The position numbers and the translations under genes are program-made. Source: JBCBWG01 sp038523925 (GTDB taxonomy: Bacteria; Pseudomonadota; Alphaproteobacteria; Rhizobiales; Hyphomicrobiaceae). From it: DNA of 64,000 nucleotides. Shown piece by piece: positions 25,183 through 34,915 of this stretch. The first letter of the stretch is position 1, and each line of letters opens with the position of its first letter. Below the pieces are notes generated by a model. That model was given only the letters and a program-made list of their open reading frames with translations, had not been told where the DNA came from and did not search any database. The stretch covers positions 1-64,000 of the forward strand of contig JBCBIY010000007.1 of the NCBI GenBank assembly GCA_038523925.1, in the 5' to 3' direction.

Positions 25183-26505
25183 ATGGAAACGCCAAGCCAA
25201 CATCAAAACCCGCAAGCGCTGATCAATGCACGCCTTATCGACCCGGCAAGCGGCCTCGATGCGCCAGGCGGCTTACTGATCGAAGCCGGGCGCATTGCCG
25301 ATGTCGGCGCGCACCTTCGCCGCAACGCACCAGCCGGCGCCGATGTGATCGACTGCGGCGGCCATGTTGTGGCACCAGGCCTTGTCGATATGCAGGTGTT
25401 CACCGGCGAGCCAGGCAACGAACACCGCGAGACGCTGAAGACTGCGAGCCGCGCGGCTGCCGCCGGCGGCGTAACGACGATTGTCGTCATGCCGGACACG
25501 CAGCCGGTTATCGATCAGGTCGCACTTGTCGACTTTATTCAGCGCCGCGCGCGCGACAACGCCCGGGTCCGCGTACGCACCATGGCTGCGATGACGCGGA
25601 ACCTAGACGGCCAGGAAATGACCGAAATTGGTCTCCTGAAGCGCGCCGGGGCCATTGCGTTTTCGAATGGCAAGCAGAGCGTCATGAACGCAGCCGTCAT
25701 GCGCAACGTGCTCTCGTATGCCCGCGACTTCGATGCACTGATTGTCCACCACACCGAAGACGCGCATTTGAGCGCCAACGCTGCGATGAACGCCGGGCTC
25801 ATCTCAACGCGACTTGGCCTGCCAAGCGTTGGCCCGGTCGCGGAAGTGATGATGCTTGAGCGGGATCTGCGGCTCGTCGACCTGACCGGCGGTCGGTATC
25901 ACGCAGCAACGCTTACCTGCGCCGACAGCATCGCAGCAATCGAGAAAGCGAAGGCTGCGGGCCTGCCGGTGACCTGCGGTGTCTCGATCAATCATCTGAC
26001 GCTCAACGAGACCGACATCGGCTCGTATCGGACCTTTTTTAAGGTCCGCCCGCCGTTGCGCACGGAAGACGATCGCCTCGCCGTCGTCGACGCACTCGCC
26101 CGCGGCACCATCGACGTCATCGTCTCGAGCCATGACCCGCAGGATGAAGACACCAAGCGCTTGCCCTTCGCCGAGGCCGCCGACGGCGCGATTGGTGTTG
26201 AAACAGTGCTGACGGCAGCGCTCCGGCTGGTCCACAACGGCGACGTCCCGATGATCCGCATCCTCGAAGCGCTCTCGACCGCGCCTGCCCGACTGCTCGG
26301 CCTTGAAGGCGGGACGCTCGCGAAAGGGGCCCCAGCCGACATCGCCGTGTTCGATCCGGGCATGCCGTGGCTCGTTGACCGCGAACAGCTCCACTCGCGA
26401 TCCAAAAACACGCCGTTCGACGAAGCCAAGGTGCAAGGCCGCGTGCTGCGCACGCTGGTCGCGGGTGAGACCGTCTATCAGTTTGCGCGCGGGGCGGGCG
26501 ATTGA
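25183..26505 (+). CDS. pyrC: Dihydroorotase-like protein PyrC (zinc HxH motif missing)
   Basis: Amidohydrolase-fold protein of 440 residues in the position of dihydroorotase, the third pyrimidine step. The overall pattern matches the alphaproteobacterial pyrB-linked PyrC: GGVTTIVVMPDTQPVIDQVA, SRSKNTPFDEAKVQGRVLRT, SHDPQDEDTKRLPFAEA. However the N-terminal zinc motif (usually HVHLREP) reads DMQVFTGEP, so the first two metal ligands are absent. It may be a non-catalytic partner of PyrB, with the true dihydroorotase elsewhere, or use an altered site. ATG 25183 follows GAGG; a TTG at 25168 overlapping pyrB is less likely. Confidence 0.88.
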   Translation: METPSQHQNPQALINARLIDPASGLDAPGGLLIEAGRIADVGAHLRRNAPAGADVIDCGGHVVAPGLVDMQVFTGEPGNEHRETLKTASRAAAAGGVTTIVVMPDTQPVIDQVALVDFIQRRARDNARVRVRTMAAMTRNLDGQEMTEIGLLKRAGAIAFSNGKQSVMNAAVMRNVLSYARDFDALIVHHTEDAHLSANAAMNAGLISTRLGLPSVGPVAEVMMLERDLRLVDLTGGRYHAATLTCADSIAAIEKAKAAGLPVTCGVSINHLTLNETDIGSYRTFFKVRPPLRTEDDRLAVVDALARGTIDVIVSSHDPQDEDTKRLPFAEAADGAIGVETVLTAALRLVHNGDVPMIRILEALSTAPARLLGLEGGTLAKGAPADIAVFDPGMPWLVDREQLHSRSKNTPFDEAKVQGRVLRTLVAGETVYQFARGAGD

Positions 26506-27149
26506 CCCTTGCTTTGATCGCACTCGCCGTCTTCGGCTATCTCCTCGGCTCAATCCCGTCCGGCCTGCTTTTGGCGCGCGCGTTCGGGCTTGGCGATGTC
26601 CGCAAGATTGGCTCTGGCAACATTGGCGCGACGAACGTGCTTCGGACCGGCAACAAGTTGGTCGCGTTCCTGACGCTCGTCTTCGATATCGCGAAGGGTT
26701 TCGTGCCGGTCCTACTTGGCCGTGATGTGGCGCTCGCAGCTATGGCGGCCAGCGGCACTGAGATCACCTCGAACGTGCTGATGGATGCGACGATCCAAGC
26801 GCCGGTGGCAGCCGCCTTCGGCGCGTTCATCGGCCACTGCTATCCAGTGTGGCTCGGCTTCCGTGGCGGCAAGGGCGTTGCGACTTACATCGGCTGCCTT
26901 GCCGGGCTCACTTGGGTGGCAGCGCTCGTCTTCTGCGGCGTCTGGCTGCTGACAGCGGTTGTCTCGCGCTACTCGTCGTTGTCGGCGCTGATGGCAAGCG
27001 TCGTCGTGCCGGCGATTCCATTCTTCACCGGACAGGTTTGGCTCGTCGCGCCGCTTGCCGCGCTCAGCCTGCTGCTCATCTTCCGGCACCGGGACAACAT
27101 CCGGCGCCTGCTGGCGGGCACCGAAACGCGCATTGGGCAAAATGGCTGA
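26502..27149 (+). CDS. plsY: Glycerol-3-phosphate acyltransferase PlsY
   Basis: Integral-membrane enzyme transferring acyl from acyl-phosphate to glycerol 3-phosphate, the first step of phospholipid synthesis. 215 residues with ~5 hydrophobic segments. The conserved motifs are GSIPSGLLLAR (~13), KIGSGNIGATNVLRTGNK (~30), the glycine-rich GHCYPVWLGFRGGKGVAT (~110) and a final region ILIFRHRDNIRRLLAGTE. The TTG start overlaps the pyrC stop by 4 bp, and its end overlaps dprA by 8 bp. Confidence 0.94.
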   Translation: MTLALIALAVFGYLLGSIPSGLLLARAFGLGDVRKIGSGNIGATNVLRTGNKLVAFLTLVFDIAKGFVPVLLGRDVALAAMAASGTEITSNVLMDATIQAPVAAAFGAFIGHCYPVWLGFRGGKGVATYIGCLAGLTWVAALVFCGVWLLTAVVSRYSSLSALMASVVVPAIPFFTGQVWLVAPLAALSLLLIFRHRDNIRRLLAGTETRIGQNG

Positions 27150-28311
27150 CGCGCACCGACAGCCACCGCCGCTGCCCGTCGCCGCGCTGGGCGAGGCTGA
27201 GCGCGTTGCCTGTCTCCGGCTTGTGCGCACTGAGGGCGTAGGACCCGTCACATTCCGCGAATTGATCAACCGCTGCGGCGGGGCGGAACGCGCGATCGAG
27301 GCGCTGCCCGAACTGGCGGCCAAAGGCGGGCGGCGCGCGGCCCCGCGCATCTTTGCCAAGTCGGCGGCCGAAACCGAACTCGCCGAAGCCGACCGGCTTG
27401 GCGCCCGCCCCCGCTTTACGATTGAGCCCGGCTATCCGCGACAGCTCGCCTTTCTCGACCACCCCCCGCCCATGATCTACGTGACGGGTCGGGCAGACCT
27501 CCTCGAAAGGCCAGCCGTCGCACTCGTCGGATCACGCGATGCGTCAGCAAACGGCCTCGCGCTCGCCCGCCGTTTTGCGCAAGACCTTGTAGCCAGCGGC
27601 TTTGTGGTTGTCTCAGGCCTTGCGCGCGGCATCGACGGCGCGGCGCATCGCGCAGCCGTTGATGGCGGCACGGTCGCAGTCATCGCCGGCGGGCCAGATT
27701 CATACTACCCACCCGAGCATGCCGAGCTGCAAGCCCGCATCGCCCGCGACGGCGCCGTCGTCACCGAGCAGCCGCCCGGCTTCAAGCCTCGCGGTAAGGA
27801 CTTCCCGCGGCGCAACCGAATTATCGCGGGGCTCAGTCTCGGCGTCGTCATCGTCGAAGCTGCGATGCGGTCCGGTTCGTTGATCTCAGCGCGGCTTGCC
27901 AACGAAGCCGGGCGCGAAGTCTTCGCCGTCCCGGGCCACCCGGCTGACCCGCGGGCTGCCGGAACAAACGGGCTCATTAAGCAGGGCGCGACGCTCGTCG
28001 AAACCGCAGCAGACGTAATGACGGCACTTGGGCCCGCCACCGGGGCGCGCCCGGTTCGCGTCGCTGAGCCGGCGCTGGAACCGCCCGCTTCGCCCCCATC
28101 GCCCGCACCCGACCCACCGCGCCTCGACCTGACGGACGATGCCCGCCGCGCGGTCGCAGAAGCGCTTGGCCCGGCGCCGGCGCCGCTTGATGAAATCATC
28201 CGCGCGAGCGGGCTCACCGCCCGCGAAGTCCAGGTCGCGATCCTCGAACTTGCGCTCGCCGGACGCGTCGAGCACCACCAGGGCAACCTCGTCTCCGCGC
28301 GCTTTGCTTGA
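27142..28311 (+). CDS. dprA: DNA-processing protein DprA
   Basis: Loads RecA on incoming single-stranded DNA in natural transformation; widely conserved even where competence is unproven. 389 residues: N-terminal SAM-like region (~10-75), Rossmann-like domain (~85-295) with VALVGSRDASANGLALARR, VSGLARGIDGAAHRAAVDGG, PRRNRIIAGLSLGVVIVEAA and VFAVPGHPADPRAAGTNGLI, then a proline-rich linker (~305-325) and a C-terminal winged helix (DEIIRASGLTAREVQVAILE). plsY overlap implies coupling. Confidence 0.95.
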   Translation: MADAHRQPPPLPVAALGEAERVACLRLVRTEGVGPVTFRELINRCGGAERAIEALPELAAKGGRRAAPRIFAKSAAETELAEADRLGARPRFTIEPGYPRQLAFLDHPPPMIYVTGRADLLERPAVALVGSRDASANGLALARRFAQDLVASGFVVVSGLARGIDGAAHRAAVDGGTVAVIAGGPDSYYPPEHAELQARIARDGAVVTEQPPGFKPRGKDFPRRNRIIAGLSLGVVIVEAAMRSGSLISARLANEAGREVFAVPGHPADPRAAGTNGLIKQGATLVETAADVMTALGPATGARPVRVAEPALEPPASPPSPAPDPPRLDLTDDARRAVAEALGPAPAPLDEIIRASGLTAREVQVAILELALAGRVEHHQGNLVSARFA

Positions 28312-28360
28312 TCGAAGTTGCCGCTAAAAGCGCCAGCGAACGCCCGAAATCCGGGCCGGT

Positions 28361-28389
28361 TTGACAGGCGACAGCCCTTTGAACATGTT
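28361..28389 (+). promoter_or_regulatory. Promoter of topA
   Basis: Perfect TTGACA (28361-28366), 17-nt spacer, CATGTT (28384-28389). Start of transcription would be ~100 nt before topA. This would separate topA-rnr from the pyrB-dprA unit. Confidence 0.5.
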
Positions 28390-28494
28390 CGCGCGAAACG
28401 GGCTGGCGGGACAACCGCTGCCCAATCAGAGCCAACGGACCGGCCCGCGACGGACATTGAAATCCGCGCCGGACGGCTCACTTACCGAGTGGTC

Positions 28495-31191
28495 ATGAAC
28501 GTACTCATCGTGGAATCGGCCGCCAAGGCCAAGGCAATCAATAAGTATCTGGGCAGCAACTATAAGGTGCTCGCCTCATACGGCCACGTGCGCGATCTGC
28601 CGTCGAAAGACGGCTCGGTTGATCCCGACAACAATTTTGAGATGACCTGGGATACCGATGCCCGGAGCCAAAAGGTCATCAAGGAGATCGCCGACGCTGT
28701 GAAGTCGGCCGATAAGCTGATCCTCGCGACGGACCCCGACCGCGAAGGCGAAGCGATCTCGTGGCACTTGCTCGAGATCCTCGCCAAGCGTCGGGCGTTA
28801 AAGAAGGATACACCCGTTGAGCGCGTGACGTTTAACGCGGTGACCAAGCCGGCCGTGCTGGCCGCACTCGAACAGCCGCGCAACATCGACGAGCCGCTCG
28901 TCGAGGCCTACCTCGCTCGCCGCGCGCTGGACTATCTGGTCGGGTTCACGCTGTCGCCCGTCCTGTGGCGGAAGCTGCCTGGCGCCAGGTCGGCTGGCCG
29001 CGTCCAGTCGGTCGCGCTGCGGCTCATTTGCGATCGCGAACTCGAGATTGAGGCGTTCAAGTCCGAAGAGTACTGGTCGATTGAAGCGCTGCTCAAGTCA
29101 CCCAGTGGCGATGATGTCCGCACACGGCTGACGGCGATCGACGGGACGACGCTGAAGCGGCAGGACCTCAAAGACGGCGACAGCGCGAACGCTATCAAGG
29201 CGGCAATTGCAGGCGGCGACTTCAGCATCACGTCCGTCGAGAAGAAAGCGGTTCGCCGGAACCCAGCCGCGCCGTTCACGACCTCGACCTTGCAGCAGGA
29301 AGCCTCGCGCAAGCTCGGCTTTTCTTCAAAGGTCGCGATGAACGTCGCCCAGCGCCTCTATGAAGGCATCGACATTGGCGGCGAGACGGTTGGCCTGATC
29401 ACGTACATGCGGACCGACGGCGTCCAAATCATTCCCGAAGCCGTGAGCGAGCTTCGCGATTTGGTCGCCAAGGACTATTCCGATCGCTACCTGCCAGCTT
29501 CGCCCCGCGAATACAAAGCAAAGGCAAAGAACGCGCAGGAGGCGCACGAGGCCGTCCGCCCGACGGACTTTAATCGCCGGCCTGCGGACGTCGCGAAGTT
29601 CCTCGATAAAGACCAGGCGCGGCTTTACGAACTCATTTGGAAGCGTGCGGTCGCGAGCCAGATGGCGTCAGCCGAGTTGGAGCAGACAACGGCTGAGATC
29701 AAGGTCGCGGGCCGCGATGGCAAAGCCTATGGCCTGCGCGCGACCGGCACGGTCACCGTGTTCGAAGGCTTCCTGACGCTCTACGAAGAAGGCAACGAGG
29801 ACAGCGCAGACGAAGACACGCGTAAGCTGCCGCCGCTCAAAGAAGGCGAGCACCTGACCGACACCGAGATCACGCCGTCACAGCACTTCACGCAGCCACC
29901 GCCGCGCTACACCGAGGCGACGCTCGTCAAGAAGCTTGAAGAGCTCGGCATCGGCCGCCCGTCGACGTATGCCTCAACCATGAGTGTGATCCGCGACCGC
30001 GGTTACGTGCGCATGGATCAGAAGCGGATGATCCCTGAGGACAAGGGCCGCCTCGTCACGGGCTTCCTGTCGTCGTTCTTCAACCGCTACGTCCAGTACG
30101 ATTTCACAGCCGACCTCGAAGACAAGCTCGACCTCATTTCGGACGGAAAGCTCGATTGGCAGCAGGTCCTCCGCGAGTTCTGGCGCGACTTCACCGCGGC
30201 GATCGACGAGACGAAGGACCTCAGGGTCTCAGAGGTTCTCGAAGTCCTCAATGACCTGCTCGGCCCCGCAATCTTCCCGCCGAAGGATGATGGGTCAGAC
30301 CCGCGCGGATGCCCGGCCTGCAGCGTTGGCCGCCTGAGCCTCAAGACCGGCAAATTCGGTGCCTTCGTCGGCTGCTCGAACTATCCCGATTGCCGGTTCA
30401 CGCGGCAGTTCTCCGAGACCGGCGATCAGGACGCGGCACTGTCCGGGCCGGACGGCAAGCTGCTTGGCGAGCATCCGGAAACCGGCGATCCGGTCACGTT
30501 GCGCAAAGGCCGGTTCGGCCCCTACGTGCAGCTTGGCGACCAGGGCAAAGACAAAGACAAAGACGAGAAGCCGAAGCGGTCCGGCCTGCCGAAGGGCGTC
30601 GACGCGGACGACGTTGACCTCGAGCTGGCGGTCAAGCTGCTGTCGCTGCCGCGCGAAGTCGGCATTCATCCAGAGTCGGGCCAAACGATCAGCGCCGGGC
30701 TCGGCCGCTACGGACCGTTCCTCATCCACGACGGCAAATACGCAAACCTCGAGAGCTTCGAAGACCTCTTCGAGATCGGTATCAACCGCGCCGTCACCGT
30801 CATTGCCGAGAAAGCGAAGAGCGGTCGCGGCGGCTTTACGCCCGGCAAGGCGAAAGTGCTCAAGGACCTGGGCGAGCATCCGGACGGCGGCGGCAAGATC
30901 GAAGTGCTTGAGGGGCGGTATGGGCCCTACGTCAAGTTCGGCAAGATCAATGCGACGGTGCCAAAGGGGACGGAACCTGAGGCCGTCACCGTTGAGCAGG
31001 CCGTCAAGCTGATTGAGGAGCGCGCTGCCAAGACAGGCAAGAAAGCGCCAACGAAGAAGGCGGCCGCGAAGAAGGCGCCGGCTAAGAAGAAAGCTCCGGC
31101 AAAGAAAGCGGCGGCGAAGAAAACGACGGGCAAGAAGAAAGCGCCCGCAAAGAAGAAGGCTTCGGCCAAGACAAAGACGCCGGCCGAATGA
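28495..31191 (+). CDS. topA: DNA topoisomerase I with lysine-rich tail
   Basis: Type IA topoisomerase relaxing negative supercoils; 898 residues. TOPRIM domain at the N-terminus (IVESAAKAKAINKYL, then ATDPDREGEAISWHLLE), central GARSAGRVQSVALRLICDRE, active-site tyrosine in GLITYMRTDGVQII (~300), then a zinc-ribbon CPACSVGRLSLKTGKFGAF...CSNYPDC (~605) and repeated topoisomerase C-terminal modules. The last ~50 residues are a Lys/Ala/Pro tract (repeats of KKAPAKK, histone H1-like), thought to aid DNA binding. The ATG at 28495 matches the family N-terminus; the longer upstream frame does not. Confidence 0.97.
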   Translation: MNVLIVESAAKAKAINKYLGSNYKVLASYGHVRDLPSKDGSVDPDNNFEMTWDTDARSQKVIKEIADAVKSADKLILATDPDREGEAISWHLLEILAKRRALKKDTPVERVTFNAVTKPAVLAALEQPRNIDEPLVEAYLARRALDYLVGFTLSPVLWRKLPGARSAGRVQSVALRLICDRELEIEAFKSEEYWSIEALLKSPSGDDVRTRLTAIDGTTLKRQDLKDGDSANAIKAAIAGGDFSITSVEKKAVRRNPAAPFTTSTLQQEASRKLGFSSKVAMNVAQRLYEGIDIGGETVGLITYMRTDGVQIIPEAVSELRDLVAKDYSDRYLPASPREYKAKAKNAQEAHEAVRPTDFNRRPADVAKFLDKDQARLYELIWKRAVASQMASAELEQTTAEIKVAGRDGKAYGLRATGTVTVFEGFLTLYEEGNEDSADEDTRKLPPLKEGEHLTDTEITPSQHFTQPPPRYTEATLVKKLEELGIGRPSTYASTMSVIRDRGYVRMDQKRMIPEDKGRLVTGFLSSFFNRYVQYDFTADLEDKLDLISDGKLDWQQVLREFWRDFTAAIDETKDLRVSEVLEVLNDLLGPAIFPPKDDGSDPRGCPACSVGRLSLKTGKFGAFVGCSNYPDCRFTRQFSETGDQDAALSGPDGKLLGEHPETGDPVTLRKGRFGPYVQLGDQGKDKDKDEKPKRSGLPKGVDADDVDLELAVKLLSLPREVGIHPESGQTISAGLGRYGPFLIHDGKYANLESFEDLFEIGINRAVTVIAEKAKSGRGGFTPGKAKVLKDLGEHPDGGGKIEVLEGRYGPYVKFGKINATVPKGTEPEAVTVEQAVKLIEERAAKTGKKAPTKKAAAKKAPAKKKAPAKKAAAKKTTGKKKAPAKKKASAKTKTPAE

Positions 31192-31225
31192 TCGGCAGCC
31201 TTAGCGCCGCGCCCGGCAACCGCTG

Positions 31226-33571
31226 ATGGCGCGTCGCCCGAAACCACAACGCCCGTCGCGACCGAGCGGCGAACTGCCAAGCGTCGCCGACGTGCTGAGT
31301 TACATCCGCGACGCAAACAGCACGGTGACGAAGCAGTCCCTCGCCAAGGCATTCGGCATCAAAGGGCCGATGCGGCGGCCGTTCAAAGACATGCTCGCCG
31401 AGATGGCGGATGACGGCTTGTTGGCGGGCAACCGCCGCGAGTACCGCGCGCCCGGAAAACTGCCGCCGGTCACCGTCATTGAGATCAAACGCACGGACGA
31501 TGACGGCGACCTGATCGCAGAGCCCGTTGTCTGGAACACCGACGAAGGCCCGCGGCCCGAAATCCGGCTGGCGACCACCGCCGCGCCGGCCGGGCGGAAG
31601 GGCGCCAAGACCCGGTCGGGGCCGGAGCGCGCACTTGGGACCGGCGATCGCATACTCGCAAAGATCACAGAAGTCGATGCGAGCGAAGGCCTCGGCGGGC
31701 CCCGGTTTGTCGCCGAGCCGATGAAGCGCCTGCCGTCCGAAGCGCGCAAGCTGCTTGGCATCTACCGCTCGTCCGGCACGGGCGGTCTGATCTCACCCGT
31801 TGACCGCAAGGCGATGAAGGATTGGCGCGTTGCGCGCGCCGACACCAACGGCGCCGAAGACGGCGACCTCGTCAGCTTCGACATGGTGCGCAAGGGCCGG
31901 ATGCAGGTTCCCGAAGCCCGCGTCATCGACGTACTCGGCAATCCGTCCGATCAGCGTCAGCTCAGCCTCATCGCCGTCCACGCGCACGGCATCCCGGCGG
32001 AGTTTCCAGATGACGTCCTCGCCGAACTCGACCACCTGCCGAAGCTGACGCCCGATGGCCGCGAGGACCTGACGGCGCTGCCGCTCATTACGATCGACCC
32101 CGCTGATGCCCGCGACCACGACGACGCGGTGCACGCCGCGCCTGACGATGATCCGGGCAACGCGGACGGCATGGTCGTCACCGTCGCCATTGCCGATGTC
32201 GCACATTACGTCCGGCCGGGATCAGGCCTCGACAAGGAAGCCACCCGCCGCGGGAACTCGGTCTACTTCCCCGACCGCGTCGTGCCGATGCTGCCGGAGA
32301 AGATCTCAAACGACCTCTGCTCGCTCCGTGAGTATGAGGTCCGCCCGTGCCTTGCCGTGCGCATGGTCTTTGACAAGCACGGCGAGAAGCGGTCGTCCCG
32401 GTTCATCCGCGGCCTCATGAAGAGCCATGCGAAACTCAGTTACGAGGAAGCGCAGGCAGCCTTCGACGGTACGCCCGGGCCGAAAGCCGAACCGATCGCG
32501 GCAACGGTCTTAGCGCCCTTGAAGGCCGCATACGACCTCGTCACCAAGGCACGCGCCAAACGGGCACCGCTCGAACTTGAGTTGCCGGAGCGCAAGATCC
32601 TGCTCGACGCGGAAGGCCGCGTGAAAGACATCGTGGTCCCGCCGCGCCTCGACGCGCATCGCCTGATCGAAGAGTTCATGATCCAGGCAAACGTGGCAGC
32701 GGCCGAAGCTCTTGAGAAAGCCAAGTCGCCGGTCGTTTATCGCGTGCACGAGCCGCCGGCGAAAGAGAAGCTGAAGAACCTGCGCGACTTTCTAGAGACG
32801 CTTGGCCTCAAGCTGCCTGCCGCCAACGTTCTTCGACCCGGGGACTTCAACCGCATCCTTTTGGCCGCCCAAGATCTGCCGGTGCCGCAGCTTGTCAGCG
32901 AGGTTGTCCTGCGATCGCAAAGCCAGGCCGTCTACGCGATCGAGAACGCAGGCCACTTCGGGCTCAACCTGAAGCGGTATGCGCACTTTACCTCTCCCAT
33001 CCGCCGCTATGCCGATCTCCTCGTCCATCGCGCGCTCATCTCTGCGCTCAAGCTTGGCCGTGACGGGATGCAGCCCGAGCACCACGCGCGCCTCACCGAG
33101 ACCGCAGAGATGATCTCGAATTTCGAGCGCCGCGCGATGGCCGCCGAACGCGAGACCGTCGACCGCCTCATCGCCTCGCACCTTGCCGAGCGCGTCGGCG
33201 CAACCTTCGCCGGCCGCATTTCAGGTATGACCCGTTCGGGGCTGTTCGTCCGCCTCGATGAGACCGGTGCGGATGGCTTCGTACCGGCCCGTTCGTTGTC
33301 AGACGATGAGTTCTTCGCGCACATCGAAGAGCTGCACGCGATGGTCGGCACGGATAGCGGGAAGGGTTTCGCACTCGGCGATGCAGTGCAGGTTAAGCTT
33401 CTTGAAGTCGTGGCGATGGCCGGCGCGCTGCGGTTCGAGATCGTAAGCGAGCCGAAAAAGATGCACGCCTCGCTTATGAAGGGTTACACCGGCCAGCGTG
33501 AGCGAAGCCGGCGTCAGGGTTACGGCGGCGGCCGAGACGGCGCCCGCGCGCGGCGCGGCCGAAGGCGCTAG
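31226..33571 (+). CDS. rnr: Ribonuclease R
   Basis: Processive 3'-5' exoribonuclease of the RNB family, degrading structured RNA. 781 residues: N-terminal winged-helix region (VLSYIRDANSTVTKQSLAKAF), cold-shock-like region, RNB catalytic domain with the acidic motif IDPADARDHDDAVHA (~290) and VYFPDRVVPMLPEKISNDLCS, the HFTSPIRRYADLLVHRAL motif, then an S1 domain (~640-730) and a basic RG-rich tail (RERSRRQGYGGGRDGARARR). Directly downstream of topA (34 bp). Confidence 0.96.
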   Translation: MARRPKPQRPSRPSGELPSVADVLSYIRDANSTVTKQSLAKAFGIKGPMRRPFKDMLAEMADDGLLAGNRREYRAPGKLPPVTVIEIKRTDDDGDLIAEPVVWNTDEGPRPEIRLATTAAPAGRKGAKTRSGPERALGTGDRILAKITEVDASEGLGGPRFVAEPMKRLPSEARKLLGIYRSSGTGGLISPVDRKAMKDWRVARADTNGAEDGDLVSFDMVRKGRMQVPEARVIDVLGNPSDQRQLSLIAVHAHGIPAEFPDDVLAELDHLPKLTPDGREDLTALPLITIDPADARDHDDAVHAAPDDDPGNADGMVVTVAIADVAHYVRPGSGLDKEATRRGNSVYFPDRVVPMLPEKISNDLCSLREYEVRPCLAVRMVFDKHGEKRSSRFIRGLMKSHAKLSYEEAQAAFDGTPGPKAEPIAATVLAPLKAAYDLVTKARAKRAPLELELPERKILLDAEGRVKDIVVPPRLDAHRLIEEFMIQANVAAAEALEKAKSPVVYRVHEPPAKEKLKNLRDFLETLGLKLPAANVLRPGDFNRILLAAQDLPVPQLVSEVVLRSQSQAVYAIENAGHFGLNLKRYAHFTSPIRRYADLLVHRALISALKLGRDGMQPEHHARLTETAEMISNFERRAMAAERETVDRLIASHLAERVGATFAGRISGMTRSGLFVRLDETGADGFVPARSLSDDEFFAHIEELHAMVGTDSGKGFALGDAVQVKLLEVVAMAGALRFEIVSEPKKMHASLMKGYTGQRERSRRQGYGGGRDGARARRGRRR

Positions 33572-33638
33572 AGCGATCGCGCTGCAGCGGGAGATTGGCC
33601 GCATTGACGCACATCAACCCGCGGCCGACAGTGCGGCA

Positions 33639-34112
33639 ATGACCATCAAAATCGAGACTGCGAAAGACGCTGACGACCCGCGCAACGTGTGGCAGGCGAT
33701 GCGGGATGGCACGCTCTGGCGATGCCCCGCGTGTCAGAAGGGCCGCATGTTCGAGCGCTACCTCAAGGTGGCCGATAGCTGCGACACCTGCGGCACCGAA
33801 CTGCACCATCATCGCGCCGATGATGCGCCGCCGTACTTCACGATCTTCGTTGTCGGCCACATCGCGCTTGCCGGTGTGCTTGCAATCGAGAAGGCGTGGA
33901 AGCCGGAGGTCTGGGTGCAGCTGGCGATCTGGCTGCCGTTCACGATGATCGCATCGCTCATCCTGCTGCCGGTCATCAAGGGCGCGTTTGTCGGGTTGCA
34001 GTGGGCGCTGCGGATGCACGGGTTTGGTGGCGAGCCTGATGCCGCGCCGGTGCCGGGTGACCTTGGCGCCGCCAGTCGTGCGCGCGGCGCCACGCGGGCC
34101 GACCCGCGCTGA
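33639..34112 (+). CDS. DUF983 family membrane protein
   Basis: 157-residue protein of the DUF983 family. The N-terminal half has a zinc-ribbon-like pair of CxxC motifs (RCPACQKGRMFERYLKVADS, then CDTCGTELHHHRADDAPPYF). Two hydrophobic segments follow (FTIFVVGHIALAGVLAI and LAIWLPFTMIASLILLPVIK), so it is probably an inner-membrane protein. Function unknown. The rnr-DUF983-NUDIX order is common in Rhizobiales. The ATG at 33639 is in a plausible place; an upstream open frame overlapping rnr is rejected. Confidence 0.85.
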   Translation: MTIKIETAKDADDPRNVWQAMRDGTLWRCPACQKGRMFERYLKVADSCDTCGTELHHHRADDAPPYFTIFVVGHIALAGVLAIEKAWKPEVWVQLAIWLPFTMIASLILLPVIKGAFVGLQWALRMHGFGGEPDAAPVPGDLGAASRARGATRADPR

Positions 34113-34117
34113 CAGCC

Positions 34118-34798
34118 GTGGCGGAAGACAGCCCCCGCAACGCAGCGACCGTCGTCGTCATCGACATGAACGGCGGCGCGCCGCGGCTCCTGATGGGGCA
34201 ACGCAATGCGCGTCAGGTGTTCATGCCGGACGTGTTTGTGTTCCCAGGCGGACGCGTCGATGAGGCCGATGCAAACGCGAACCTCGCGACGCCGCTGAGC
34301 GCGGTCGAGCGCACAAAGCTCGCCATTGACGTGCCGGATATGGGCCCCGCCATTGCACCGCACGCGCTCGCAGTTACAGCCTTGCGCGAGCTGCATGAGG
34401 AGACCGGCTACCGGCTCGCGCCGGCTGATGATGGGTCACCCGGCTACGACCTTGGTGACCTCACATACTTCGCGCGTGCGATTACGCCGCCCGGCCAGTC
34501 GCGCCGTTACGACACGCGGTTCTTCGCAGCAACGCGCGCTGAAACGCTCCAGCGCGTGGCAGACGGCGACGGTGAGCTTGGCAACATCGGCTGGTACACG
34601 CTGGCTGAAATCGCTGAGCTGAAAACCGCGGGCATCACGCGGCAGATCATTGGTGATGTTGCGCGGCGTCTGGATGCTGGCCCGCCCAATGCGTGGACCG
34701 ACGATGTCTGGCTGATCCGCCACGTCGGGACGGGCTTCACGAAAACCGGGCTCACCAACCTTGCTGGCCGGCCGCTCGATCCGGACCGCCCATCTTGA
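34118..34798 (+). CDS. NUDIX hydrolase
   Basis: 226-residue NUDIX-fold protein acting on an unknown nucleoside-diphosphate-linked compound or CoA derivative. FVFPGGRVDEAD (~46) marks the substrate strand, and the NUDIX core TALRELHEETGYRL (~87-100) has the REL..EE catalytic core; the upstream glutamate of the full box (G-x5-E) is His here. The GTG start lies 5 bp after the DUF983 stop. The stop codon lies inside the -35 element of the rpmG promoter. Confidence 0.87.
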   Translation: MAEDSPRNAATVVVIDMNGGAPRLLMGQRNARQVFMPDVFVFPGGRVDEADANANLATPLSAVERTKLAIDVPDMGPAIAPHALAVTALRELHEETGYRLAPADDGSPGYDLGDLTYFARAITPPGQSRRYDTRFFAATRAETLQRVADGDGELGNIGWYTLAEIAELKTAGITRQIIGDVARRLDAGPPNAWTDDVWLIRHVGTGFTKTGLTNLAGRPLDPDRPS

Positions 34799-34822
34799 CT
34801 TGGCCCGGCGGCTCAGTAGGTT
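34795..34822 (+). promoter_or_regulatory. Promoter of rpmG
   Basis: TTGACT (34795-34800), 16-nt spacer, TAGGTT (34817-34822), about 94 nt before the rpmG ATG. The -35 contains the stop codon of the NUDIX gene. Confidence 0.6.
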
Positions 34823-34915
34823 GCGCCGCTAACGCAGGGCGGCCGCGAATTGTCTGGCCAGCCCATTACGTCACGACATACTCATCCCAACTCAGACCGC
34901 AAAGCCGGGACCGCC

